Shown in pieces: positions 38,802 to 47,607 of a stretch of DNA of 64,000 nucleotides. The DNA is taken from positions 1 through 64,000 of the IMG/VR virus record IMGVR_UViG_3300047994_000025; one strand, 5' to 3'. This stretch comes from a virus. Position numbers and translations under genes: made by a program. The notes beneath the pieces are model-generated. The model did not search any database and was not told where the DNA came from. It saw only the letters and a program-made list of their open reading frames with translations. Position 1 is the stretch's first letter; every line of letters starts with the position of its first letter.

Positions 38802-41215
38802 TTCGCAAAACCCTGTGCCATCAAGTAAGCCGCTGTCGATGTATCAACGCCAGCGGCTTTCAATTCGCGTTTGATCCACAGTACCGGGCGTGTACCGGCT
38901 TCGGCCATGATCATCTGCGAAGAGCGTCCGATTTCCACATAACCGAGCGTTTCGAGCGCGGCACGGCGGCGGGAACGGTTTGTACGAAGGCGCTTCGATT
39001 CTTCAAGCTGTGTGAGTGCTACCGACGAAATCCAGCCGTTCAGGAAGCCTTGACGTCCTTCGCCGATCGCTTCAAGCACTTCGTGTTCATAGTTACCCAT
39101 CGACGCGCCGATCGCTTCATGAGTGCTTGACGTCTCCGGTGCACGGGCGCGCGCCGCGCCTGATCCGCATGGGTTATAATCCGGATGCAATTCACGGGTT
39201 TGAAGGTAGTGGGTCAGATACGCGAAGCCGCCGCCGCGAAGCCATTCCCACATGTCAGGGAAGTATCCGCCCGGAAAATCCCGATGCACGTCTTCGGCGG
39301 TCTGTTGCGCGGTGAAGAACGGCGCATAACGGCGCTGATTGGCGTCGATCGGAAGCGAGTTCTTGAAGTTGGAAAGGATGATCCAGTTCGACTTATTCGG
39401 GCGCATCGACTTCTTGCCGCCCTTTGCCTGCATTTCGATTTCGTCGGCGGTCAGCCACGTTTTCAGATTGTTTTCGACTTCGTACCGGCCTTCAAGCGTC
39501 AGTTCTTCGACCACGATCAGCAACCGGTTTTCAAGCCAGTCGTTGAACTTGTTCGCCAAGTCATCGCTGAACGGTTCGTGTGTGTACATCACGCCGACCG
39601 CGCGCTTCATGAACGCCGCGATCATCGACTTGCCGTTACCCGGTGCACCCTGAATGAACGGAGCCCATTGGAACTTTTCGCCGGGGTTTTGCACGACCGC
39701 CGCAAGATACGTCCAAATGATTTCGCGGTCTCGGTCGTTCGGGAACAGCTTTTCGAAGTGCCGGAGCATCGGCGAGACGTCGCCGGGTTCAGATCGAACG
39801 TTCGGATCGGGCCGGTACACATTGACCTTGCGGTTCTCGATATGACCGAACGGAAGCTTCGGTTCAAACATCGTCGCTTCGACCTTCGGGAACTGGTGCG
39901 CGCGGTTCTCGGTGAACGCTTCGAATGCGTTCTTCGACGGACCTGTACCGTCTGCCGACATGATGAAAACGTGACCGCCGTATGTGGCTTTGAATTGCTC
40001 CGGCTTCAAGAACGTTCCGTTCGCGGTCAGCACTTGGTGAAGCGTTGACACATACACACAGCCGCGAAACTTTTCGATCTGGTCTTGTATCAAGAGCATT
40101 TCTTGCGGCACGCCGAGAACTTCGCCGTCTTGTGCGACTGCGACCGTTCCAACGCCGGGGAGACCGGGAACACCCGGCAGTGTCGCGGCGGGCGCGGCTG
40201 GCAAGCGAGCTTCGCGCACGACGTTGTAAATCGCGGTACAGTTCTTGACGGCTTTCCCGATCGTCAGCGCGCGATACGATTCGCGTTCGTATTTGTCCGG
40301 GCGATAGAGACCAGACATGCGGAACAGGCGATCCATGCGTTTGCCGTCCGCGCCGGTGAAGAACGCCAAGTGTGCGAGCAACGCCATGTCGGCGGCGGAA
40401 TGATCGCCCGCATAGAACTTGTTCAGCATTTCCGCGTCGCCGCGCCATAGATCGCTGATAGACGCCTTGTTGCCGAACATCGTCGCCAAGCCGCCACGGC
40501 TGGCAAGCATCAGCTTGATAAGTTCCTGATCGTCAGCCGGTCCCGTATATCCTTCACGTGGGCCGTCCGGAAGCTCTTCGGCGTGATTGATGGCTTCGGA
40601 CGCCGGGAACGCGCTGACAAGCGACTGTGGCGCGTACGTGGCACCATTGAACGGAAGGATCAGCGTTGATTCGACAGGCACGCGACCAAGACCGCGTTTC
40701 TTCGCGTCCGGGTAATTGATCGTACCGGGCAACCGAAGCAAGCGGTCGATATTCCAGCAATGATCGGCGTTGAAGCGGTCGCAGATTCCACGGTTGATCT
40801 GTTCGATCGTCGCGATATCCGTCGACTCGGTAAGCCACCACAGCGCTTGAAGCCCGTTGCCGCTATCGATGACCACAGACGGCGCACCGCGCGCGATCAG
40901 GTCGTTATACGCGGCTTGCTTGTCCCACGTGGCGACGCCCTTCGGCGGATCGATGTCGACGTGTGCGACTCGAGTCCCGACGATATTCGATTTGTTCGGC
41001 TTCTTGTTCAGTCCCGGCGTGACAAGGTTCACCGTGAAGTACGTGTTACGACCCTTCGCGTTCTCGGTCCTGACCCACGCCGTCGCACCTTCCCAATCCG
41101 CGCCGAAGAACCGACCGCTGACCGCGTGTTCGGTGTCGAACGCATCCGGAGTGATCGCGCACACGTGGATGTTCTGTGATGGCGCTAGATAGTCGCGAAG
41201 GAATATTTCAAGCAT
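38798..41215 (-). CDS. Primase-helicase fusion (DUF5906-type helicase)
   Basis: An 805-residue replication protein. Residues 1-330 look like an archaeo-eukaryotic-type primase: VAHVDIDPP gives the acidic pair D87/D89, and VVIDSGNGLQALWWL and LRLPGTINYPDAKKRGLGR follow. A disordered linker near residue 345 carries LPGVPGLPGVG. The helicase part has Walker A FIQGAPGNGKS (about 522-529), LLIVVEELTLEGRYEVE as Walker B region and WIILSNFKNSLPI, then a C-terminal winged-helix-like region. It should unwind the fork and make primers, with the phage polymerase and SSB encoded on the other strand. Confidence 0.85.
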   Translation of the reverse strand: MLEIFLRDYLAPSQNIHVCAITPDAFDTEHAVSGRFFGADWEGATAWVRTENAKGRNTYFTVNLVTPGLNKKPNKSNIVGTRVAHVDIDPPKGVATWDKQAAYNDLIARGAPSVVIDSGNGLQALWWLTESTDIATIEQINRGICDRFNADHCWNIDRLLRLPGTINYPDAKKRGLGRVPVESTLILPFNGATYAPQSLVSAFPASEAINHAEELPDGPREGYTGPADDQELIKLMLASRGGLATMFGNKASISDLWRGDAEMLNKFYAGDHSAADMALLAHLAFFTGADGKRMDRLFRMSGLYRPDKYERESYRALTIGKAVKNCTAIYNVVREARLPAAPAATLPGVPGLPGVGTVAVAQDGEVLGVPQEMLLIQDQIEKFRGCVYVSTLHQVLTANGTFLKPEQFKATYGGHVFIMSADGTGPSKNAFEAFTENRAHQFPKVEATMFEPKLPFGHIENRKVNVYRPDPNVRSEPGDVSPMLRHFEKLFPNDRDREIIWTYLAAVVQNPGEKFQWAPFIQGAPGNGKSMIAAFMKRAVGVMYTHEPFSDDLANKFNDWLENRLLIVVEELTLEGRYEVENNLKTWLTADEIEMQAKGGKKSMRPNKSNWIILSNFKNSLPIDANQRRYAPFFTAQQTAEDVHRDFPGGYFPDMWEWLRGGGFAYLTHYLQTRELHPDYNPCGSGAARARAPETSSTHEAIGASMGNYEHEVLEAIGEGRQGFLNGWISSVALTQLEESKRLRTNRSRRRAALETLGYVEIGRSSQMIMAEAGTRPVLWIKRELKAAGVDTSTAAYLMAQGFAN

Positions 41216-41728
41216 TTACACACGATTCTTGTATTCGGCGATATAGCGCCGGTAATCATCCGGGGATGTCGCGAAGCCAGCGATTGCGCCGAGACTAGCC
41301 ATGTGGGTTAGGCACGTCAACTGCGCGCGTTCGCGTTCGTTCGACGGGCGGTTCAGATCGCGCGGGTTCCACGATGCGTGTTTGACTTCGATGAACGTCG
41401 CGATACCGACAGTTCGACCGACATGACGCGGTTCGATGACCATCTTCGTGACGCCGATCAAGTCCGGGCTTCGCCAGTCTTTCCACCATGACGCTGAATC
41501 GTTGCCGAGACCGTAGCGAACCGGGCGTGTTTCAGTTTCCGCAACCCCGGCGTTGTTACGACCGAGCCACCCGCCTTCGTACGGGGACGCAAGACGAATA
41601 AGGGACTGAATACGACCTTCCGACGAATCGTCTTCTTCGGCGACGCGCTCCGGCGTGACGTGTGACAGGAAATCGGCAACCGCTTCTTGCGGAATATTCC
41701 ACCGCGCCGCCCATTCGTGGAACAACAT
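41216..41728 (-). CDS. VRR-NUC-like nuclease
   Basis: A 170-residue protein. SEGRIQSLIRLASPYEGGWL, GRNNAGVA, SPDLIGVTKMVI and IATFIEVKHASW fit the VRR-NUC order: Glu of the first helix, GxxxRNNxG, then SPDLI and the catalytic E-x-K (EVK). It may cut branched DNA during replication or packaging. It lies directly before the primase on the same strand. Confidence 0.75.
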   Translation of the reverse strand: MLFHEWAARWNIPQEAVADFLSHVTPERVAEEDDSSEGRIQSLIRLASPYEGGWLGRNNAGVAETETRPVRYGLGNDSASWWKDWRSPDLIGVTKMVIEPRHVGRTVGIATFIEVKHASWNPRDLNRPSNERERAQLTCLTHMASLGAIAGFATSPDDYRRYIAEYKNRV

Positions 41729-41730
41729 CG

Positions 41731-41904
41731 TCAGATACCCGTTAGTTTCGCGGAAACAAGCGCGATGAACATGAACCCAAACGCAAGATAGAGACGAATC
41801 AAGCCGCCGAAAACGGTACGGCTTCGGATGATACCAATCAGAAAAAAGGCTGCAACGATCGCGCTGAAAACCGTCAGCACGGAGCCGATGACTGTTGTGA
41901 CCAT
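41731..41904 (-). CDS. Small membrane protein
   Basis: A 57-residue protein with two membrane helices (TVIGSVLTVFSAIVAAFFLI and LIRLYLAFGFMFIALV). It has an ACGGAGAA ribosome site and ends two bases before the nuclease start. Possible membrane effector; role unknown. Confidence 0.6.
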   Translation of the reverse strand: MVTTVIGSVLTVFSAIVAAFFLIGIIRSRTVFGGLIRLYLAFGFMFIALVSAKLTGI

Positions 41905-41938
41905 GTAAGGGGTTCTCCGTTGTGTTGCGTTTGATACG

Positions 41939-43651
41939 TCAGGCGGCGACGGGTGTCAACCGCCGTTGCGTGTGTTCCCTGATCTTGCTTTCGAGTGCTT
42001 CGACTTCCGGTCTGGAATCAATGATTTGCGCGCTCATGACGTCAACACCAAACATCAGGTAAAACCGGCGATAGAGTTCCGAATCGCTTTCACGATGAAC
42101 GTCACGACCGACGCCCGCCCAAATCGATATCGCGTCGGCAAGCCGGGTGTGTGCTTCCAATAGTTCGCGGCGACGTTTCTTGACCGAATTGACCACCACT
42201 TCGGACGCACCGAGCGGAACCGCCGCTTCGACGTTTCGAAGCTTGTTGAATTGACCGTGAAGTCGTGCCATGAACTCCGGGCTGAATTCCGTAAGATCAC
42301 CGTCGACAAACTCCGGCCCGCTGCGACCCACGGGTTCCGGCTTATGGTCACAATGCGGGCATTTCGATTTGACGCGTTCGTACGGCTGTTTGCAGTTCTT
42401 GCAATTGGTCAGCGGAATATCGTCTTCCTTTTCCCGCGTCTTCTTGCCCTTCTCTTCACTAAGCAAGTACCAGCGCTTCGGGCTGGCTGGCATCTTGTGA
42501 ATCATCCAATTGTTCACGTGATCAATGACAACACCCTTCGGCTTCTTACCCGCCGCCATGGACGCAAGTCGACCTTCACGCGTCATCAGATCGAAGCCGG
42601 GAGCGTAAACCGGGCGGATCATGCGGCCCGCTTGCTGTCGGAACTTGCCGAGTGACATTGTCGGTCGACCCATCGACACGACTTCAACGCCGGGGATGTC
42701 AAGACCTTCGTCAAACAGGTCGACGTTCACAAGCTGCAACAACCGACCTTCGGCGAACTTGTCCATCAATCCGGCGCGCACCGAATCAGGTGTCTTGCCG
42801 GAGATTGCCGCCGCTGGTACACCGGCGCGATTGAACGCTTCAGCCGTCGCGATAGCGGTGTCGACGTCGACCACGAACGTGATACCGGCGAGACCCGCCA
42901 CGTTATCAAGGTAGGTCTGAACGATGTCGCCGACGATCTTTGATTCGTGCGATTTCTTGCGAACCGCGTCGTTCTTCCATTCGCCAGTCGATTCGCTGAT
43001 GTCGGCTTGTTCCATGACGATCGACGGCTTTTCGGCGATATACCGATAGTCGGACAAGAATCCTTCTTCGATCATCCAAGCCGGTGTCGGACCTTCGACC
43101 ATTTCATGAAACACACCGCCTTGCGAAAACGCCAGCGATCGACGGTCACAACGGAGCGGCGTCGCGGTCGCACCGAGACCCCACGCGTTCGACATCGCCT
43201 TCGGGATTTCACCGAACTGATTGTTCGAAAGGAAATGGTGCGCTTCGTCGCCGATCCACAGGCGAACCGACGCGATCCATTGCTTCAGTTCTTCGAAGCG
43301 TTTGACAAGCGTCTGAATACTGACGACGCCGACCGGGCTTTGCTGATGAACGAACGACTGACCGAACCGCTTGACGTGGCGCGAAACGCACAGTGCGACC
43401 GTCGACTTCGATCCGACGACACGGTGATAGATACCGAGCAATGCGAGCGATTCGGACAACTGCGCGACAAGCTCGGCGCGGTGCACTGACAAGCACGTCG
43501 GAACAGCCATGTCTTTGATGATCGACGCGACGGTGATCGTCTTGCCTGATCCGGTCGGTAGAACCGCTAGAACGTTCTTGTTCCCGCCGTTCCATGCATC
43601 ATAGATTTTCTGTTTTACGTCGATCTGATACGAACGGAGATTCACCGTCAT
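41939..43651 (-). CDS. DEAH-box helicase with zinc ribbon
   Basis: A 570-residue superfamily 2 helicase. Q-like LRSYQID, Walker A LPTGSGKT (31-38), DEAH box IGDEAHHF (133-140), LGATATPLR (motif III) and a second RecA domain with QQAGRMIRPV (motif VI). A zinc ribbon CKNCKQPYERVKSKCPHC lies near residue 420. Such phage helicases act in replication, recombination or repair. It is the partner of the primase block. A truncated relative of its first domain lies at 36640-36969. Confidence 0.88.
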   Translation of the reverse strand: MTVNLRSYQIDVKQKIYDAWNGGNKNVLAVLPTGSGKTITVASIIKDMAVPTCLSVHRAELVAQLSESLALLGIYHRVVGSKSTVALCVSRHVKRFGQSFVHQQSPVGVVSIQTLVKRFEELKQWIASVRLWIGDEAHHFLSNNQFGEIPKAMSNAWGLGATATPLRCDRRSLAFSQGGVFHEMVEGPTPAWMIEEGFLSDYRYIAEKPSIVMEQADISESTGEWKNDAVRKKSHESKIVGDIVQTYLDNVAGLAGITFVVDVDTAIATAEAFNRAGVPAAAISGKTPDSVRAGLMDKFAEGRLLQLVNVDLFDEGLDIPGVEVVSMGRPTMSLGKFRQQAGRMIRPVYAPGFDLMTREGRLASMAAGKKPKGVVIDHVNNWMIHKMPASPKRWYLLSEEKGKKTREKEDDIPLTNCKNCKQPYERVKSKCPHCDHKPEPVGRSGPEFVDGDLTEFSPEFMARLHGQFNKLRNVEAAVPLGASEVVVNSVKKRRRELLEAHTRLADAISIWAGVGRDVHRESDSELYRRFYLMFGVDVMSAQIIDSRPEVEALESKIREHTQRRLTPVAA

Positions 43652-43653
43652 CG

Positions 43654-44565
43654 TTATGCCGCCTGTCGTACGCTTTGATCTAATGCGATCTGTTTGAAAA
43701 GGTGTGCAATCACTTCAACCGTCCACCCATTACCGAGCATCTTGTATCGTTGTGACTTCGGCGCAAAACCCGTGTAATTTTCGGGAACAGTCTGAAGTCT
43801 TTCGCATTCCAAGGGGGTCATTGCCCGCCATGTCGTAACACCGTTTTTCTGCGTTATAACGGCAGTGCCACCAGAACCACAAGGATTACCGGCATTCCAA
43901 GCGCCAAGACATGCTGATTTTTCGTCAAGGTCTCGAAGATTTATGGACAATCTTTCGCGCGATAGTTTACCCTTTGATCCGCCAAAAAATTCGTCGTTCT
44001 TTTCAACCTTGTGTCTTGAAATATCCTTGACGTTGCCTTCAATGATGTCACGGATTGTCAGCTTTTTATCAATCCATTCATGAACCGGGAAATTCGTCCA
44101 ATACAATCGTAATCGGTTTTGAGCACTAAAATCCGAACTGTTGATCAGTATTGGTTTTACACCGAGAAACCCCGAAATGACGTCTTGCCAGTCCTGTTTC
44201 ATGTTGACGTTTTCAAGTAAGAAATAACGCGGTTTGAGTTCTCGCATTAGTCGGACGAACTCAAAAAATAGCTTTGATCGCGGGTCTTCAAAATTCAAAC
44301 CTTGTCCGGCTGTGGAAAACCCTTGACACGGTGAACCACCCATCAAGAGCGATATTTGCGGCAAGCGATCGACATTGACTTTTGTCACGTCACCAAGCTG
44401 TACCGTACGTGGGAAATTTTGCTGCGTTACGGCAATTGCATGCTTGTCGATTTCCGACGCAAAGTAACGACCGTATTTCACGCCCGCGCGGTTCAACGCC
44501 AGTTGGCCGCAAGACATTCCATCGAAAAGCGAAGGCTTTTCGGAATAACGTGTGGATTTGTCCAT
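43654..44565 (-). CDS. C5-cytosine DNA methyltransferase
   Basis: A 303-residue enzyme. Motif I-like LFDGMSCGQLALNRAG, motif IV GGSPCQGFS with catalytic Cys at 80, motif VI FLLENV (116-120), and motifs IX-X near LQTVPENYTG and KMLGNGWTVEV are all present. It should methylate cytosine in the phage DNA to escape host restriction. Its base composition is visibly more AT-rich than its neighbours, so recent gain is likely. Its codons 4-8 contain one copy of the repeat found at both ends of the adjacent small-gene cassette. Confidence 0.88.
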   Translation of the reverse strand: MDKSTRYSEKPSLFDGMSCGQLALNRAGVKYGRYFASEIDKHAIAVTQQNFPRTVQLGDVTKVNVDRLPQISLLMGGSPCQGFSTAGQGLNFEDPRSKLFFEFVRLMRELKPRYFLLENVNMKQDWQDVISGFLGVKPILINSSDFSAQNRLRLYWTNFPVHEWIDKKLTIRDIIEGNVKDISRHKVEKNDEFFGGSKGKLSRERLSINLRDLDEKSACLGAWNAGNPCGSGGTAVITQKNGVTTWRAMTPLECERLQTVPENYTGFAPKSQRYKMLGNGWTVEVIAHLFKQIALDQSVRQAA

Positions 44566-44583
44566 GATATGTGCTATCCTGTT

Positions 44584-44998
44584 TTCGGATTAACGTGTGG
44601 ATTGGAGAGCCTCGATGACCCTGAAGCCAGTGAGAGAAACCGTCGCCCGGATGGTTGACCCGTATTCCTTCATGCCCGACAACAGCGGAGACGATTTGAT
44701 CGGTGAGATGGTTCGGAACGGTCGAGATGATGCGCTTCGCAAGGCAGACCGCATCATCTCCGCAGTTCTCTCTGCGGACACGATGACCCTTCAAGAGCCT
44801 AAGCGTCCTAACCTCGATGCCAGCAATATGAAGTTCGGCAACTGCCATCAGTGCGGCGTTCGCGACAATCTCGGAATGACTGAAGATAACGCCCTTATCT
44901 GCGGGTCGTGCGCTGATGCCAATCACTTGGCTGACTGGATTGACTACGCTCGGGCGCTGCGTGGAATTATCTGTTCCGACTCCACACGTTAATCCGAA
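44584..44998. mobile_element. Small cassette bounded by 18 bp perfect inverted repeats
   Basis: TTCGGATTAACGTGTGGA at 44584-44601 and its exact complement at 44981-44998 flank one gene. A third copy (22 of 24 bases over 44537-44560) lies 45 bp to the left in the methyltransferase start. No clear target duplication is visible. It may be a MITE-like element, a moron moved by recombination, or a set of operator sites around the methyltransferase. Confidence 0.6.
44615..44992 (+). CDS. Zinc-ribbon protein in inverted-repeat cassette
   Basis: A 125-residue protein: helical N-terminal part (RETVARMVDPYSFMPDNSGD) and a C-terminal zinc ribbon CHQCGVRDNLGMTEDNALIC followed by GSCAD. Its codon use differs from the phage average. 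A GGAGAG site precedes the ATG at 44615. It is divergent from the methyltransferase and could regulate it; this is inference. It overlaps both ends of the repeats. Confidence 0.65.
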   Translation: MTLKPVRETVARMVDPYSFMPDNSGDDLIGEMVRNGRDDALRKADRIISAVLSADTMTLQEPKRPNLDASNMKFGNCHQCGVRDNLGMTEDNALICGSCADANHLADWIDYARALRGIICSDSTR

Positions 44999-45044
44999 CG
45001 CGGAAGCGAAAGCACGTTAAAACCGCCGCCGAACAAATCACCCG

Positions 45045-45239
45045 TCATCGTGAAGCGTACCTTTTTAGAACTGCAATCAATGTGTTCAATTCGTTGACGG
45101 TGAACAGCGCGTACGGCTGATTCTGGTGATAGGTGTTCAGTCGCACCGTCACGACGTCGCCTTTTCGGGAAACGCCGAGATTACCTATGATTTCGACCTT
45201 TGTCGATTTCGGAACCCCGGCGAACAGATCACCCGACAT
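45045..45239 (-). CDS. Small hypothetical protein with SGDLF start
   Basis: A 64-residue beta-rich protein starting MSGDLFAGVPKSTKVEII, then KGDVVTVRLNTYHQN. It follows the dCMP deaminase with an 11-base overlap. The DLF word is at its N-terminus rather than its end. Confidence 0.6.
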   Translation of the reverse strand: MSGDLFAGVPKSTKVEIIGNLGVSRKGDVVTVRLNTYHQNQPYALFTVNELNTLIAVLKRYASR

Positions 45240-45660
45240 AACGGATCATTACCCCGGCTTCATCCGCCATTGTGTTCGCGGCGGTGAACTCTTCCTTCGG
45301 CATGGATGTTTCGCCCGGACCGACGACAACGCACGTGATACCGGCTTGAATGATCGACTTCATACAGCCGGAGCAAGGCGAATGCGTTGTGAAGATCGTA
45401 CAGCCGAGCAACGACACTCCGTTACGTGCGGCGAAGGCGATTGCGTTTTGCTCGGCGTGGCTGGCGAACAGATACTTCGCCGGTCGTTCCCGACGTTCCG
45501 GAAGATCACGAACACCGCGCGGCGGACCGTTGAAGCCCGTCGACCTGATTTCGTTCGTACCGGTGCCAGCGATCACCGCGCCGACCTGTGTCGAGTCTTT
45601 TGACATTGTCGCGGCATGTTCCGCGAAACCCATAAGATACTTGTCCCACTTGTCGCTCAT
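45229..45660 (-). CDS. dCMP / cytidine deaminase
   Basis: A 143-residue enzyme. Zinc ligands are in FASHAEQNAI (H68, with catalytic E70) and SPCSGCM (C96, C99). This is the dCMP-deaminase layout; the product dUMP feeds dTMP synthesis. The ATG at 45660 makes an ATGA overlap with the upstream membrane protein. It fits the nucleotide module with the dNMP kinase and the MazG-like protein. Confidence 0.88.
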   Translation of the reverse strand: MSDKWDKYLMGFAEHAATMSKDSTQVGAVIAGTGTNEIRSTGFNGPPRGVRDLPERRERPAKYLFASHAEQNAIAFAARNGVSLLGCTIFTTHSPCSGCMKSIIQAGITCVVVGPGETSMPKEEFTAANTMADEAGVMIRYVG

Positions 45661-45833
45661 TTCCGACCCCAACTTAAGGCGGCATTGAACACGAAGCCTT
45701 GTGCCGACGCGACCACGAAACCGAAGAAATAGGAAGACCAGTCAACCGGCCCGCTGTACCACGTCCGCGCGATCGGATAGACCGCCGCGCACAACGCAAA
45801 TCCAATAATCCAACGTCCTACTGTGTTCATCAT
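45657..45833 (-). CDS. Small membrane protein
   Basis: A 58-residue protein with two hydrophobic helices (GRWIIGFALCAAVYPIA and SYFFGFVVASAQGFVF). Both ends make ATGA overlaps (with the exonuclease before it and the deaminase after it). Function unknown. Confidence 0.6.
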   Translation of the reverse strand: MMNTVGRWIIGFALCAAVYPIARTWYSGPVDWSSYFFGFVVASAQGFVFNAALSWGRK

Positions 45834-46381
45834 GCGGACACCGGACGGGAAAGCTTCGCCTTGGCGGCTGCAACAACCTTTGCTTGGTGGATTGCGTCAT
45901 CAAGGGCGTAGTGTTTGACACCGACGAATTCGACCGTCTTTTGATCGAATTCGGAAATATCGATCAAAGTTCGAAGGCAGCGCGGCGCGCGGAAGTGCCA
46001 TGGCAAGTTCCCCTTGTTGCACGCGTAATAAGCCGCTTCGGTTAACCCGACGTCGAACTGTGGCGGCTTCGCCCATAGCTGTTTCACTTCGTACGCGCCG
46101 CGATACCATTCGGTAAACGAATCGAGCGCTTCAGGAAGTGGACGGCGATCGTTCATCAGGAAGTGTCGGGCTTTGAGGAATTCCGGATCGGTCGCCCATA
46201 GACGACGCGTTGTTTCGTCTATGCACAAGCCATGATCAAGCGATGACCACAGGTCGATGTTCACATAGAACCGATCGACAATCACGCCGTCGTTGGGGTC
46301 GAAAGCACATGCGCCGATTGACAATACGACCGCGCCGGGGTGCTTTCCAAGTGTTTCGATATCAATTGATACGTCAACCAT
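45830..46381 (-). CDS. 3'-5' exonuclease (DEDD family, Rv2179c-like)
   Basis: A 183-residue enzyme. VSIDIETLG near residue 4-12 gives the first D-x-E; QFDVGLTEAAYY carries the second Asp; and VKHYALDDAIHQAKVV gives the last H-x-x-x-D in a DEDDh pattern. It matches the small exoribonuclease VIII-like phage family. It leads this minus-strand operon behind an ACGGAGAA site at 46394-46387. The substrate (DNA or RNA) is not certain. Confidence 0.8.
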   Translation of the reverse strand: MVDVSIDIETLGKHPGAVVLSIGACAFDPNDGVIVDRFYVNIDLWSSLDHGLCIDETTRRLWATDPEFLKARHFLMNDRRPLPEALDSFTEWYRGAYEVKQLWAKPPQFDVGLTEAAYYACNKGNLPWHFRAPRCLRTLIDISEFDQKTVEFVGVKHYALDDAIHQAKVVAAAKAKLSRPVSA

Positions 46382-46455
46382 GCTAAAGGTTCTCCGTTCA
46401 TTAGCGGGTGTCAAATCGCATGGATTAACGATCTATGTCAAATGCAAAATACCTG

Positions 46456-46485
46456 TTGACAGGTGACGCCGTTCAAGCATACAAG
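46456..46485 (+). promoter_or_regulatory. Early-type promoter
   Basis: TTGACA (46456-46461) with GACGCC three bases later, 18 bases to TACAAG (46480-46485), then ACACGGAGAA before the ATG at 46521. Two minus-strand TTGACA words (46441-46436 and 46414-46409) face it, so the site is divergent. Confidence 0.55.
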
Positions 46486-46520
46486 CCAAACCGTCAACGG
46501 CAACACGGAGAAAATTGCAC

Positions 46521-47279
46521 ATGGCAAATCGGAAATTCACAGTGACGTTTGATGTCGCTGACGATGAATTCGAAAACTTCATGACCCGTCTTTCGGGCGG
46601 CAAGATTTTCGAAGGGGAAATTCCCCGCAATCTCACACTGAACACCGGCGAAGGTGACGAAGGCGACGGCCCGGTTAACACCGGATCGGTCGACAAGTTC
46701 GGCGTAACTTGGGATGCTCGATTCCACGGCGTCGCCAAGAATACGAACAAGGATGGTTCGTGGAAGCGCACCAAGGGTCTGTCGGACGCCGTCAAGGCTG
46801 AAGCCGACGCTTACGAAGCCGCACAGAAGGCGGCGTTTACCGGCAATGTGACCGGACCGGCTGTCACGGAACCCACTCCGGCACCTGTCGCCGCGCCTGT
46901 AACTGCCGCACCTGTGGCCGAACCCGCTCCGGTCGCCGCACCTGTCGGAATGCCCGGACTGCCGGTCGCAGCGCCCGCCGCTCTTCCGCTTCCCGTCGCT
47001 CCGGTAGCGAAGCCGCCGATCAGCTATGAAGAAGTCGTCGCGCTCTTCGGTCAGGCGTCCGCGAAAGACCCGTCGATCGCCGCGAACTTCGCACAGCTTT
47101 ACGCGGAATGCGGTATCAGCGATCCGAACGCGCTGACCACCGACGAAACTCTTCGTCGCAAGCTCGCCGACCGGCTTGAAGCCGTAATCGCGGCGGCTAT
47201 CCGACTTTCGGGGTTGGAACCTCAGTCGAACAGACCTGCTCTCAAATCGCACTCCAAGGTTGACAGGTTGACCCCATGA
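46521..47279 (+). CDS. Disordered-linker protein, C-terminus altered by an insertion
   Basis: A 252-residue protein. Residues 1-100 form a globular part (KFTVTFDVADDEFENFMTRL, then FGVTWDARFHG) reminiscent of phage ssDNA-binding partners; residues ~115-175 are a Pro/Ala linker with MPGLPVAAP; residues ~175-230 are helical (YEEVVALFGQASAKDPSIA). The native end was ADRLEAVIAA plus stop: that stop now lies at 48860-48862 behind a 1.66 kb insert, and the present gene reads into 27 foreign codons ending LKSHSKVDRLTP. Confidence 0.75.
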   Translation: MANRKFTVTFDVADDEFENFMTRLSGGKIFEGEIPRNLTLNTGEGDEGDGPVNTGSVDKFGVTWDARFHGVAKNTNKDGSWKRTKGLSDAVKAEADAYEAAQKAAFTGNVTGPAVTEPTPAPVAAPVTAAPVAEPAPVAAPVGMPGLPVAAPAALPLPVAPVAKPPISYEEVVALFGQASAKDPSIAANFAQLYAECGISDPNALTTDETLRRKLADRLEAVIAAAIRLSGLEPQSNRPALKSHSKVDRLTP

Positions 47280-47542
47280 CCAATCGTCGTGTTCATAATC
47301 TTATCGTAGTCTGGATCGTTCAGCCTGATGCTGAAGTCGTAGATATCGATCAAGCGCTTGGTGCCGTACTTCAGCAGCGCCTTGGCTCGGAGCGTCTCCA
47401 GATCGTAGCCACGACCGCCGCACTGCTCGACGACCGGATCGGTGATGATCGTGTCGACGTACAACTTCCCGTCCAGCTCTTCGGTCTCCATGGCCAGGTA
47501 GCCATCCAGCCGCAGCAGATCAAACCCAACAATTCCCCGCAT
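47222..47542 (-). CDS. Hypothetical protein in methyltransferase island
   Basis: A 106-residue balanced, alpha/beta protein (MRGIVGFDLLRLDGYLAMET, then DLETLRAKALLKYGTKRL). It is divergent from the methyltransferase and overlaps the end of the disrupted gene. ATG 47542 has GGGGA five bases upstream; in-frame ATG 47569 and TTG 47593 are alternatives. It could be a controller or partner of the methyltransferase; no motif shows this. Confidence 0.5.
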   Translation of the reverse strand: MRGIVGFDLLRLDGYLAMETEELDGKLYVDTIITDPVVEQCGGRGYDLETLRAKALLKYGTKRLIDIYDFSIRLNDPDYDKIMNTTIGHGVNLSTLECDLRAGLFD

Positions 47543-47607
47543 GCCCGTCCCCGCTTTCGGCGCGGACATTACCGGGACCGGGTTACCAGTCAACTAAGGG
47601 TCGCGGC

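Noticed and set aside
44390-44926. 178-codon minus-strand frame over the zinc-ribbon cassette
   Set aside because: It runs antisense to a gene with a zinc ribbon and ribosome site and crosses the methyltransferase start; shadow frame.
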